7,239 bases of DNA from Duodenibacillus intestinigallinarum (GCA_019117105.1 DXAH01000080.1:1-7239), one strand, 5' to 3'; counted from the stretch's first letter, positions 1 through 6,785 are shown. Notes: generated by a model not told the origin, from the letters alone. Made by a program: numbers and translations.

Positions 1-1171
1 CTTCGGATTCTTCCTGATGTTCGTCCTTCTCGGCGGACTTGTCGACCGGCACGGCGGCCTTGGGCGGAACCTGGGTGAGCTGTGCCTTGGGTGAGATCAG
101 CAGGTAGCCGTTACGATCAAAGCGATACAAACCGCGGTCAAAGCCGATGGCGTAGAGCATCAGCGTGTTGCGGTAGTAGTTTTCGCCGATGATCGGATCG
201 TTTTCGATCACGGTGCGCAGGTAGTCCTGCGTGGGGCCCTTACCGAGAAGTTCAAGTACGCAGGCGGCAAACCCCGGCGAACCGTAGCCGTGACGTTCGC
301 CCGTGATGATGTTGATCTTTTCGGGCGGCATATTCGTGTCGCGCGTGAGCTTGGCAAACGGTTCGAAATGTTCAACGAGCACGTCATGCACGGGGTCAGC
401 AGGCGACATCATTGCGGCCCACATATAGGTGCGGATGGCGTTGTAGGAACCCAGAACATAATCGGCTCCCTTTTCAGGAATAACCTTGCCCTGGCGGTCG
501 AAACGCACCCAGTCGGGGGCGTATCCGCGCGGAGCGGAACGCACGAGCGAGCGCACCGTGCCTTCGACGATCGTATTCCAGTCCTTATCCTCCATCGCAA
601 AGCGGCGCATGATGAAGACCGGATAGTAGGACGGGTTGAGCGTGACGAAGTTTTCCTGCTCGAAGCCCTTGTAGCCGGGAAGCAGAACCTTGCCCAGCCC
701 CTTGACGTCGCGCACGTCCTTCTTAAGAAGGTCCATCATGGCCTTGCCCTTGGCCGTATAGTCGGGACGATCCCATAGGCGGCCGGCTTCAAGCAGACAG
801 TAGGCGATCCACATGTCGCTGTCAGCGGCATTGTTGCTGTCGATGATGCCCCAGCTGCTGCCGAGTTTGCCCCAGAGCCATGCTGGCTTGTACTTGGTGA
901 TGTCGCCCGAGGCGAGATTGTTTTCCGTCCACACGAGGAGCTTGTCAAAGGCGTCTTTGTCGCCCGCAACCAGCGCAAAGAACATGGCGTATGACTGACC
1001 TTCGCTGGTGGTGATGCGGCGGTTGTCGCTGTAGTCCACCACACGGAAGGATTCGTTGACGTTTGCGGCCTTGAAGGCATCCCACTTGTCCCAGGCTTGG
1101 ACCGAGGCGGACAGACCGGCGAGCACGGCACAGACGGAAGCGGCGCAAATCGAACGGGAAAGGAATTTCAT
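1..1171 (-). CDS. bcsZ: BcsZ, periplasmic GH8 endo-beta-1,4-glucanase (3' end outside window)
   Basis: Glycoside hydrolase family 8 endoglucanase of the cellulose operon, expected to cut or edit nascent glucan in the periplasm. I translated 390 codons from the ATG at 1171-1169; the frame stays open to the window edge. Residues 1-26 form a signal peptide (basic start, hydrophobic core, SVQA cleavage before WDKW). The GH8 domain spans about 27-361 and follows E. coli BcsZ closely: TTSEGQSYAMFFAL with catalytic acid E57, AWLWGK (97-102), the D111-D119 DSNNAADSD segment, EAGRLW, NPSYYP, GYAPDWVRF and GSYNAIRTYMW (241-251). The last motif reads SYDAIR in E. coli, so the catalytic base Asp243 is Asn here (N244, codon at 440-442). 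Beyond residue 361 there is a charged Pro/Lys/Glu tail of at least 29 residues where E. coli BcsZ ends. The gene starts 19 nt after the bcsB stop, so it is co-transcribed. Family assignment is very secure; hydrolytic activity is uncertain. Confidence 0.95.
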   Translation of the reverse strand, partial: MKFLSRSICAASVCAVLAGLSASVQAWDKWDAFKAANVNESFRVVDYSDNRRITTSEGQSYAMFFALVAGDKDAFDKLLVWTENNLASGDITKYKPAWLWGKLGSSWGIIDSNNAADSDMWIAYCLLEAGRLWDRPDYTAKGKAMMDLLKKDVRDVKGLGKVLLPGYKGFEQENFVTLNPSYYPVFIMRRFAMEDKDWNTIVEGTVRSLVRSAPRGYAPDWVRFDRQGKVIPEKGADYVLGSYNAIRTYMWAAMMSPADPVHDVLVEHFEPFAKLTRDTNMPPEKINIITGERHGYGSPGFAACVLELLGKGPTQDYLRTVIENDPIIGENYYRNTLMLYAIGFDRGLYRFDRNGYLLISPKAQLTQVPPKAAVPVDKSAEKDEHQEESE

Positions 1172-1179
1172 GATTTGTT

Positions 1180-1184
1180 CTCCC
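1180..1184 (-). promoter_or_regulatory. Ribosome binding site of bcsZ
   Basis: On the minus strand GGGAG lies 8 nt before the ATG at 1171. It sits inside the 19-nt bcsB-bcsZ gap and fixes the bcsZ start. It is the clearest Shine-Dalgarno match of the three bcs genes. Confidence 0.75.
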
Positions 1185-1190
1185 ATCGGA

Positions 1191-3407
1191 TTAGAGCGAC
1201 GAACGGCCGCGCAGCCAACGGCGCATGCCGGCGAAGATGCCCCAGCCGGCCACAACAGCGGCGATCAAGGCGCAGAGCACCAACAGGAACGGACGGTTGG
1301 CAAAGGAGACCCAAACGCGCTGGTACCACGGCAGATCGCCGACCCACCAGGTTTGCGAAGGCTTAAAGGAGGTCAACCCTTGCGAAGAGACGAACACCGT
1401 GCCGCCCGCGGCGTCCTGCAACAGGGCGCGGTCGGCCAGCGAATCGTTCAAAAGCTTTGCGCCGCGCGAGCCGTCGGAGAGCAGCGCCACCACGGCGCGA
1501 CTGCTGTCAACAGGCGACTTCACGGAGAGCAGAGCTGCCAGAGGTGCGTTTTCCGGATCTTCAACGCCGGTCTTGCCGGTCTTGCCGCCGAGCGTTTCGG
1601 TCACGGCCTTTTCAAGATTCTGAGCCGTTTCGTTGTTAAGGCTCGTGATGTTTGCGGGCAGTCCGCCCACGTAGAGCACGTCCTTATCCTTCAAAACATC
1701 GTTGCCGAGCTTTGAGGTGACGGTCACCTGCAGCGGTACCGATCCCGTGGCCGACGAGATGCGGGCGATGGCGTTCAGAAGCGTTGTCACGTACTGAGCG
1801 TTGGAGGCATCCGAGAGGACAGCCACCGTTTGCGACAGATCGGCGTATTTGGAGAACGGGAAGCCGCCCTTCGTGTAGAGCGCAATTTCAGGCAGCTGTG
1901 CGTAGTGATAAAAGCCGCTGAAGGCGATGCTCGAAGAGGGATCAATTTGGAAGTTGTGACTCGGAAGGGCTACGGTACGGCAGTTTTCGGGCGTACCCTC
2001 AAGAGCCTGCGTACCGTAGAAGGCTTCGATCGAAAGGTCGTTTGTAAGAGACATGCCGTCGCGCGGACCTACGGCCGAGAAAAGCGGGCCGGAAGCGGCC
2101 TGCACAAGCACTTCGGAGCGGGCGCGGTCTGTGCCGCTGTTCATGTTGTCGCTGCCGGCAAGAGCCGTATTCATGAGTACGCGCATCTGAGCAACCTGAC
2201 CTTCGGCCGGTTTGCTGTAGCGATAGAAGAGGTTGAGTTCAGCCTTGGCCCCATCGATGGCGTAGATGTCGGGCGCCATGTTGAGGTTGAGGTGAATGGC
2301 AGGCAGAACGGCACCGCGAGAGGTGAGTTGCGTCGGGTAGCGCATCAGAGAACTGAGCGTCATGGCCTGTTGCGGATCGATCCAGTTCGGAGCTTGGTAG
2401 GCGCCTTGCACGGGTTCGTCCTTGAAGTCGCGCACGCGGTGGTTGTCACCGATCATCTGCGTACCGGACGTGAGAACCTTGGCGGCAACGACCAGATCTT
2501 CGTCATTGCGGCCGCTGATGATGAGCATCTTTTCATGCTGACCGCCCGGAACGTCGCGCAGTTCAATGCGGGGGCCTTCGAAGGCGGGAAGTTCCGAAAG
2601 GAATGCCGGTTTGCGCTCGTTCGTGGCAAACACGACGAAATGGCCTTTGGCAGGAACTTCACCGAAATAGACCGGAAATTCGGCCTTGCCCCATTGAGAG
2701 AGGCTGCCGGTGTAGCCCGCGACGATCGCTGCGGCCGTGGCTTCCTTGTCGGTAGGTTGCTGCGCAAAGACGATCGGCAGAGTCGTGTTCTGACCGGAGT
2801 TGCCTTCGGAAATGAACGGGGCCGGGAACTGCGACAGATCGTTGGGCAGTCTCACGAAAGCCTTGTTGAGCGCGAGTTCGCTTTCAGGGGCAATGTCCAT
2901 CCAAAGCGAAGGGTTGGATGCGTTTTCGCAAACCGTCTGATAGTGGCCGACGAATTCCACTCGGACCTGGTTTTGGCCGGTGCGGAAGGACTTCGAGTCG
3001 AGATTGAAGACGAGCGACTGGGGCTTGCCGATCTGCTTTGCCGACAGTGCGGCCGTCTGCTGCAGTTCGCCGTTAAGGAAAATGTTGAGCTGCGTAACGT
3101 TGGCGAGCATTGAGGGCGAGACGGTGAAGTTGAGCGTCAGTTCGCCGCTTGTCACCACTTCATCGGGCTTGACCGTGAAGTCGAAGTAGCCCGAATTATT
3201 TGAGCCCGTGAGCTTGACTGGCTTGCCCGCCATGCCGGGAGCGAGGTCGGAGAGCGCGTACGTCGTCGTTTCGCCGCCCGTCAGGTCGGTACGCCACACG
3301 GGAGCGTCGCCGGTCTGAGCCAGCGCGGCAGTTGAGGAAAAAGCCAAAAGGGAGCAGACCGACAACGTCGTGAGGGAATGCTTGAAAGAGAAATCTCTTT
3401 TGTTCAT
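1191..3407 (-). CDS. bcsB: BcsB, cellulose synthase periplasmic regulatory/co-catalytic subunit
   Basis: BcsB is the periplasmic partner of BcsA. It is tethered by a C-terminal helix that packs against the synthase, and it guides the emerging glucan. The 738-residue product is close to the usual family length of 700-800. It has a signal peptide (1-30, cleavage after ALA before QTG). The periplasmic part shows beta-rich carbohydrate-binding and flavodoxin-like modules, with family-typical segments such as CENASNPSLWMDI (160-172), LPNDLSQFPAPF (187-198), and the PFSKYADLSQTVAVLSD region (517-533). A single membrane helix lies at about 707-727, followed by a basic cytoplasmic tail (MRRWLRGR). 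The mature periplasmic part has two cysteines (C160, C476) that could form a disulfide; this is inference. The ATG is 21 nt after the bcsA stop, with only a weak GAG upstream, so translation may be coupled to bcsA. The order bcsA-bcsB-bcsZ supports the assignment. Confidence 0.95.
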   Translation of the reverse strand: MNKRDFSFKHSLTTLSVCSLLAFSSTAALAQTGDAPVWRTDLTGGETTTYALSDLAPGMAGKPVKLTGSNNSGYFDFTVKPDEVVTSGELTLNFTVSPSMLANVTQLNIFLNGELQQTAALSAKQIGKPQSLVFNLDSKSFRTGQNQVRVEFVGHYQTVCENASNPSLWMDIAPESELALNKAFVRLPNDLSQFPAPFISEGNSGQNTTLPIVFAQQPTDKEATAAAIVAGYTGSLSQWGKAEFPVYFGEVPAKGHFVVFATNERKPAFLSELPAFEGPRIELRDVPGGQHEKMLIISGRNDEDLVVAAKVLTSGTQMIGDNHRVRDFKDEPVQGAYQAPNWIDPQQAMTLSSLMRYPTQLTSRGAVLPAIHLNLNMAPDIYAIDGAKAELNLFYRYSKPAEGQVAQMRVLMNTALAGSDNMNSGTDRARSEVLVQAASGPLFSAVGPRDGMSLTNDLSIEAFYGTQALEGTPENCRTVALPSHNFQIDPSSSIAFSGFYHYAQLPEIALYTKGGFPFSKYADLSQTVAVLSDASNAQYVTTLLNAIARISSATGSVPLQVTVTSKLGNDVLKDKDVLYVGGLPANITSLNNETAQNLEKAVTETLGGKTGKTGVEDPENAPLAALLSVKSPVDSSRAVVALLSDGSRGAKLLNDSLADRALLQDAAGGTVFVSSQGLTSFKPSQTWWVGDLPWYQRVWVSFANRPFLLVLCALIAAVVAGWGIFAGMRRWLRGRSSL

Positions 3408-3428
3408 TTGGTGTGAGACTCAAAAGTA

Positions 3429-5996
3429 TTAGAGGCCGACGGACGTCTTGGGCATGCGCGGCAAGAAGCTCACGACATAGCGAACAAAACGTCCCGCCGT
3501 CCCCGGCAGAAATTCAACAAGCGACTTGAAGCCGTACGCGGCAAAGCCGACCAAACGCAGGAAGCCGGCGATGAAGCGATCGTCGACATGACTGTCGAAT
3601 TTGTCGCCCCAATGGCCTTCCCGCGCAAACGTCTGGCGGTTGAAGCGGATTTCATCTTCAACCGACTCGAAAACAAGATCAAATTCCGTAAAGCCTTTGG
3701 CTTCGCGTGCAACCGTGGCTTTGAACGTATCCGTATGACCGTTGCCCGTCATTTCGATAACGACGGATTCACCCGCGGCAAGCCCCTTCATGTCGAGCAC
3801 GAGCTCGGTCTGGCTGAATTCGACGACCGACACGGCGTGCTTGGTGCCGTCGGAAGTCGTTACTACGGCGCCCGCCTTCAGCGGCACGCGGGGCAGCGGA
3901 TGCTCCATGATCTCTTCCACAGCCACGGCAAAGGCAGCACCCAAAACCAACAGGTTGTAGGCGATCCACGCGATGTTGATGATCAGCGTGGAGACTTGCG
4001 GGTCTGCTGCGGTTACCGTCTTGTAGATGCCGATGGCCAGACCCAGAAGGTTCAAAACCATCAGAATGAGCACCGGCGTGGCGATGTGCCAGTCGACGTA
4101 CTTCTTGTCGATGGTCATGCCTTTGGCCGTCACGTTGAACTTGCCCTTGTGCGGGAAGATCAGGGCGACGGTCGTCGGCAGCAGAATGTACCAGGACAGC
4201 ACCGTTTCATAGACACCGCCCAGGAACGGATAGCGATAACCGCGCTGCAGCTGCTGATTGGTGATGGCCGCGTGAACCATGTGCGGAATCACGTAGGCGA
4301 AAATGGCCGCTGCCGTGGCGTAGATGACGTAGATGTCAAAGAACATATAGGGCAGGGGCGCGAGCAAAAAGATGATGCGCGGCAACCCGTGCAGGAAGTG
4401 AATCATGGCGTTCATGAAGCACAGGCGCTGGGGCAGGGTGAGGCCCTTTTTCAGCAACGGGTTGTCCAGGCGGAAAATCTGGATCATGCCGCGGGCCCAG
4501 CGGATGCGCTGACCGATGTGCGCCGAAAGCGATTCGGTCGAGAGGCCCGAGGCCAAAGGCTTGGAGATGCAGGCCGACTTCCAGCCGCGGCGGTTGAGCT
4601 TGAGCGACGTGTGCGCGTCTTCGGTCACCGTTTCCACAGCGATGCCGCCGATTTCTTCCAGGGCGCTGCGGCGCATCACGGCGTTGGAGCCGCAGAACAT
4701 GACCGCATTCCACGTGTCGTTGCCCTTTTGGATGTAGTCGTGAAAGAGCGAGTTCTCAAACGGCATGGCGCGGTCGAGATGCAGGTTCTTTTCAAAAGGA
4801 TCGGGTGAATAGAAGTGGTGCGGCGTCTGAACGAGCGCGATCTTCTTGTCGTGCACGAGCCAGCCCACGGTGCTCGTGAGAAAGTCCGAAGAGGGGACGT
4901 GGTCGCAGTCGTAGATCGTGATGAATTCGCCCGAGGTGAGCTTCATCGCGTTGTTGATGTTGCCGGCCTTGGCGTGGTTGTGTTCGTCGCGCTTGATGTA
5001 ATGAACGCCGGCGGCCTTGGCAAAATCCTCTACCCAATCTCGGCTGCCGTCGTCGAGGATGTAGACGTTGATCTTGTCTTCCGGCCAGTCGAGGTTCTTG
5101 GCGGCGAAGACCGTGGGTTTAATGACTTCAAGCGACTCGTTGTAGGTCGGAATGAAAATGTCGACTGTGGGCCAAGTCGAACGGTCGGCGGGTAAGCGCT
5201 TCGGACGGCGGTCCAGCGGCCAGCAGACCTGGAAGTAGCCCAGGACCATCACGATGAAGGCGTAGGTTTCAGCGGCCAGAAGCAGGCATGACAAAAAGAG
5301 GCTGATCGCGCCGTCGGCGTGAATTGTTGAGGTGTAGCGCCACCACAGGTAGCGGCCCGAAACGGTCACCGAAAGCACAAAAAGGAGCATCAGTGAGATA
5401 CGGGCCTTGATGTGAGTGAGCGACCATGCCGATAAAAGCACGATTGAAAGGAACACCACCTGGCCTTGCACATTAAACGGCTGGGTGATGCATAGGATGG
5501 CAAGAAGACCTGCCACGATGCCGGCGGCCCAAAAAATCGAGTTTTGGAACTTCGAAACCTGCTTTCGACCGACGCGGCGGCGGCTTTTGACCACATTGGC
5601 GCCGATGTTGAAGATAATCCGTCCGCCCAGACGCCCGATAGCGTCGCCGATGCGGCCCACTAAACGGATGACGGCGCGAATGAAACGCGCGAGCGGATTG
5701 AACTGCCAGAAGTCGCGTACGGGCAGCGCCGTAAAAAAGGCCAGAAAAATCGTCTGGATGCAGATGCGCAGGACATCGGCAAAGCACAGATGATCAAAAT
5801 TGACGTGCGGATAGAGCTCGCGGCGGCGCGCGATGATGCCCTGCCAGAAAGCGCGTTCTAACGGAATAAAGATCGAAATCAGGAAAAAGGCAAAAGCCGC
5901 CGGCAGGGTGTGCTTGGTGGCGGGGCTTTTTTCCGATCTCTTGGGACTGGGCTTCAGTAAGCGGTCTTTAAAGTCCGACAGAGTTTTACTGGGCAT
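3429..5996 (-). CDS. bcsA: BcsA, UDP-forming cellulose synthase catalytic subunit with degenerate PilZ domain
   Basis: Inner-membrane GT2 processive synthase that makes beta-1,4-glucan from UDP-glucose and secretes it through its own channel. From the ATG at 5996 it is 855 aa (E. coli 872). Membrane segments lie at about 30-47, 75-91, 153-174, 178-193, 200-219 and 230-255 before the GT domain, and at about 540-572 (two), 596-614, 640-660 and 671-692 after it. Catalytic motifs are intact: PTYNE, DDGS (D315, D316), DCD (363-365), FCGSNA (434-439), TED (458-460) and QRIRW (496-500). The gating-loop motif FNVTAKG is at 620-626. The PilZ domain follows at about 694-797, but its c-di-GMP signature is eroded: RxxxR reads HPLPR (H699-R703) and D/NxSxxG reads EFSQTE (E726-E731). 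An amphipathic C-terminal region follows. Start choice: ATG 5996 puts IFIPLE at residue 42, near its E. coli position (about 46). ATG 6035 and TTG 6080 are in frame but have no ribosome site, and 6035-5997 uses codons unlike the gene. Confidence 0.95.
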   Translation of the reverse strand: MPSKTLSDFKDRLLKPSPKRSEKSPATKHTLPAAFAFFLISIFIPLERAFWQGIIARRRELYPHVNFDHLCFADVLRICIQTIFLAFFTALPVRDFWQFNPLARFIRAVIRLVGRIGDAIGRLGGRIIFNIGANVVKSRRRVGRKQVSKFQNSIFWAAGIVAGLLAILCITQPFNVQGQVVFLSIVLLSAWSLTHIKARISLMLLFVLSVTVSGRYLWWRYTSTIHADGAISLFLSCLLLAAETYAFIVMVLGYFQVCWPLDRRPKRLPADRSTWPTVDIFIPTYNESLEVIKPTVFAAKNLDWPEDKINVYILDDGSRDWVEDFAKAAGVHYIKRDEHNHAKAGNINNAMKLTSGEFITIYDCDHVPSSDFLTSTVGWLVHDKKIALVQTPHHFYSPDPFEKNLHLDRAMPFENSLFHDYIQKGNDTWNAVMFCGSNAVMRRSALEEIGGIAVETVTEDAHTSLKLNRRGWKSACISKPLASGLSTESLSAHIGQRIRWARGMIQIFRLDNPLLKKGLTLPQRLCFMNAMIHFLHGLPRIIFLLAPLPYMFFDIYVIYATAAAIFAYVIPHMVHAAITNQQLQRGYRYPFLGGVYETVLSWYILLPTTVALIFPHKGKFNVTAKGMTIDKKYVDWHIATPVLILMVLNLLGLAIGIYKTVTAADPQVSTLIINIAWIAYNLLVLGAAFAVAVEEIMEHPLPRVPLKAGAVVTTSDGTKHAVSVVEFSQTELVLDMKGLAAGESVVIEMTGNGHTDTFKATVAREAKGFTEFDLVFESVEDEIRFNRQTFAREGHWGDKFDSHVDDRFIAGFLRLVGFAAYGFKSLVEFLPGTAGRFVRYVVSFLPRMPKTSVGL
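3606..3917 (-). other. PilZ domain of BcsA lacking most c-di-GMP-binding residues
   Basis: This part of bcsA encodes the PilZ beta-barrel that normally binds a c-di-GMP dimer and releases BcsA autoinhibition. By eye alignment with E. coli BcsA, VESKQVRRSHRV corresponds to VEEIMEHPLPRV, so the first Arg of RxxxR is His (codon 3900-3902) and the second Arg position is Pro; only the last Arg (3888-3890) remains. QDFSDGG corresponds to VEFSQTE: Asp becomes Glu (3819-3821), Ser is kept (3813-3815), and the last Gly becomes Glu (3804-3806). The reading frame is intact, so this is substitution, not decay. The domain fold is probably kept; ligand binding is doubtful. Confidence 0.8.
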
Positions 5997-6083
5997 GGGC
6001 GGTTGTAATTCTTTTAATCGAAATGACCCGAACATCGCTTGACGGGCGCACGGCGCCGGCGCAACCGGGATGTCCGACAAAAC

Positions 6084-6120
6084 AAAAAAACAGGGGCGGG
6101 TCGAAGCCGGTTACCTGTTT
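6084..6120 (-). terminator. Intrinsic-terminator-like hairpin in the bcsA leader
   Basis: Read on the minus strand, AAACAGG (6120-6114) pairs with CCTGTTT (6094-6088), and CGG (6109-6107) pairs with CCG (6099-6097) inside it. The T-run continues to 6084 (seven consecutive T). This is the layout of a Rho-independent terminator, yet it sits upstream of bcsA in the same direction. It is either an attenuator in the bcsA leader or the end of a separate minus-strand transcript. A further 8-bp pairing, GTCCGACA (6142-6135) with TGTCGGAC (6079-6072), encloses it. Confidence 0.5.
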
Positions 6121-6171
6121 CGGAAGCTGAGGCATGTCGGACGCAGAGGCGTATCGAGCCTTCAGGACAAC

Positions 6172-6200
6172 ATTTTAATGGTAACTACTACTTTTGCCCG
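6172..6200 (-). promoter_or_regulatory. Candidate bcsA promoter
   Basis: On the minus strand TAAAAT (6177-6172) matches the sigma-70 -10 box at five of six positions. With a 17-nt spacer the -35 position reads CGGGCA (6200-6195), only three of six. Transcription would begin near 6165 and pass through the terminator-like hairpin. A second -10-like TACAAT lies at 6244-6239 without a good -35. Motif matching alone; weak. Confidence 0.25.
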
Positions 6201-6262
6201 ATAGATTACGCAACGAGGCCGTAAAAAACGAGAACCGAATTGTAAAAATCTTGCAGATTGAC

Positions 6263-6338
6263 CGTGCTTTGACGTCGGCCAAATCCAAAACGAGGAGCCT
6301 GTCGTTTGGATCGAAATCGGAAAGACGTCAAAAGCGCG
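6263..6338. repeat. Long imperfect inverted repeat (two-part hairpin)
   Basis: The outer arms CGTGCTTTGACGTC (6263-6276) and GACGTCAAAAGCGCG (6324-6338) pair over 14 bp on the plus-strand RNA, with one bulged A and one G-U pair. Nested inside, ATCCAAAACGA (6283-6293) and TCGTTTGGAT (6302-6311) pair over 10 bp with one bulged A around the loop GGAGCCTG. A 6/12-nt internal loop separates the two stems. No coding frame explains this. It could be an operator pair, a small-RNA fold, or a short palindromic repeat element. Confidence 0.65.
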
Positions 6339-6397
6339 AGACCTTGTGTTTTGTTGCCTTTTACGCCCAAGTTTTAGGGAAAATGCCTTAATTCTGA

Positions 6398-6447
6398 TGT
6401 TTTTAAACACGAAAATCCGAAAATAATCGCATTTTTAGCGATTTTTC
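6398..6447. repeat. AT-rich stretch with two short inverted repeats
   Basis: TGTTTTTAAACA (6398-6409) is a short inverted repeat with a 2-nt centre. AATCGC (6425-6430) pairs with GCGATT (6438-6443) around ATTTTTA, followed on the plus strand by more T. The stems are too weak for a confident terminator. The stretch could be a regulator-binding site or an upstream AT-rich element for either promoter. Confidence 0.3.
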
Positions 6448-6471
6448 TTAGCGGGAGCGCTTGCTTATTCG

Positions 6472-6477
6472 TAGAAT
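6472..6477 (+). promoter_or_regulatory. Candidate -10 box for a brnQ-direction transcript
   Basis: TAGAAT matches the sigma-70 -10 consensus at five of six positions, but no good -35 lies 16-18 nt upstream (the best is TTAGCG at 6448-6453). If used, it would give brnQ a leader of about 310 nt covering the hairpin-rich segment. Weak prediction. Confidence 0.2.
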
Positions 6478-6743
6478 CGGAGTTCGGAAACCAATGCCGC
6501 CGTCAAGTTTGTGATCCAAGCTCCGACGGACAGGAATTCGTTTGTAAGGATGAAACGGGTTCCCGCTCGCGCACCCCCGAAGCCTACCCTCAGCTTCATG
6601 CGCACGCCTTTAAGCATTGGGACCGCACTTTCGGCAGCCGGTCACGCGGTACAAACAGGCGACCCCTGATGCTGTTTGCCGTATGTCGATACTTTTTCCG
6701 GATCCAAGACTCGGAAAGCGTGGATTTGCGTTGGCGCTCCACG
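6477..6743 (+). other. Hairpin-rich segment upstream of brnQ (possible structured leader or sRNA)
   Basis: Successive pairings on the plus strand: TCGGAG (6477-6482) with CTCCGA (6521-6526), or alternatively CCGTC (6500-6504) with GACGG (6525-6529); GCGCA/TGCGC (6569-6573, 6599-6603) enclosing GAAGC/GCTTC (6579-6583, 6593-6597); ACCGC/GCGGT (6622-6626, 6646-6650); CAAACAG/CTGTTTG (6652-6658, 6672-6678); TTTCCG/CGGAAA (6695-6700, 6712-6717); and CGTGGA/TCCACG (6719-6724, 6738-6743) enclosing GCG/CGC (6728-6730, 6735-6737). No known RNA family is recognised, and several of the stems are short enough to occur by chance. Confidence 0.35.
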
Positions 6744-6785
6744 GCGGTTCCCGACATTCTTTCATAACAAAAAGCTGATAAATAC

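Noticed and set aside
290..778. Open plus-strand frame of 162 codons
   Set aside because: Antisense to the strongly supported bcsZ frame, with no ribosome site or family resemblance.
1830..3113. Open plus-strand frame of 427 codons
   Set aside because: It is wholly antisense to bcsB. The protein is Arg/Gly/Val-rich with no recognisable fold, as expected for the reverse frame of a GC-biased gene.
3588..4808. Open plus-strand frame of 406 codons
   Set aside because: It is antisense to the most conserved part of bcsA, and its His/Arg/Gln/Gly-rich composition reflects the opposite strand's codon bias.
6072..6165. c-di-GMP riboswitch (GEMM type) in the bcsA leader
   Set aside because: Considered because of the terminator-like hairpin and the gene's function, but the conserved GEMM core and tetraloop/receptor pattern cannot be found.
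6162..6410. Possible 82-residue minus-strand protein upstream of bcsA
   Set aside because: No ribosome site, no recognisable domain, and it crosses the long inverted repeat and the candidate promoter. It is probably chance openness in an intergenic region.
6421..6447. Rho-independent terminator on the plus strand
   Set aside because: The stem is only 6 bp with three G-C pairs, and there is no plus-strand gene upstream within the window for it to end.
6454..6700. 6S RNA, tmRNA, SRP RNA or RNase P RNA in the hairpin-rich segment
   Set aside because: None of their conserved core sequences is present (for example the SRP GGAAGCAGCC loop).
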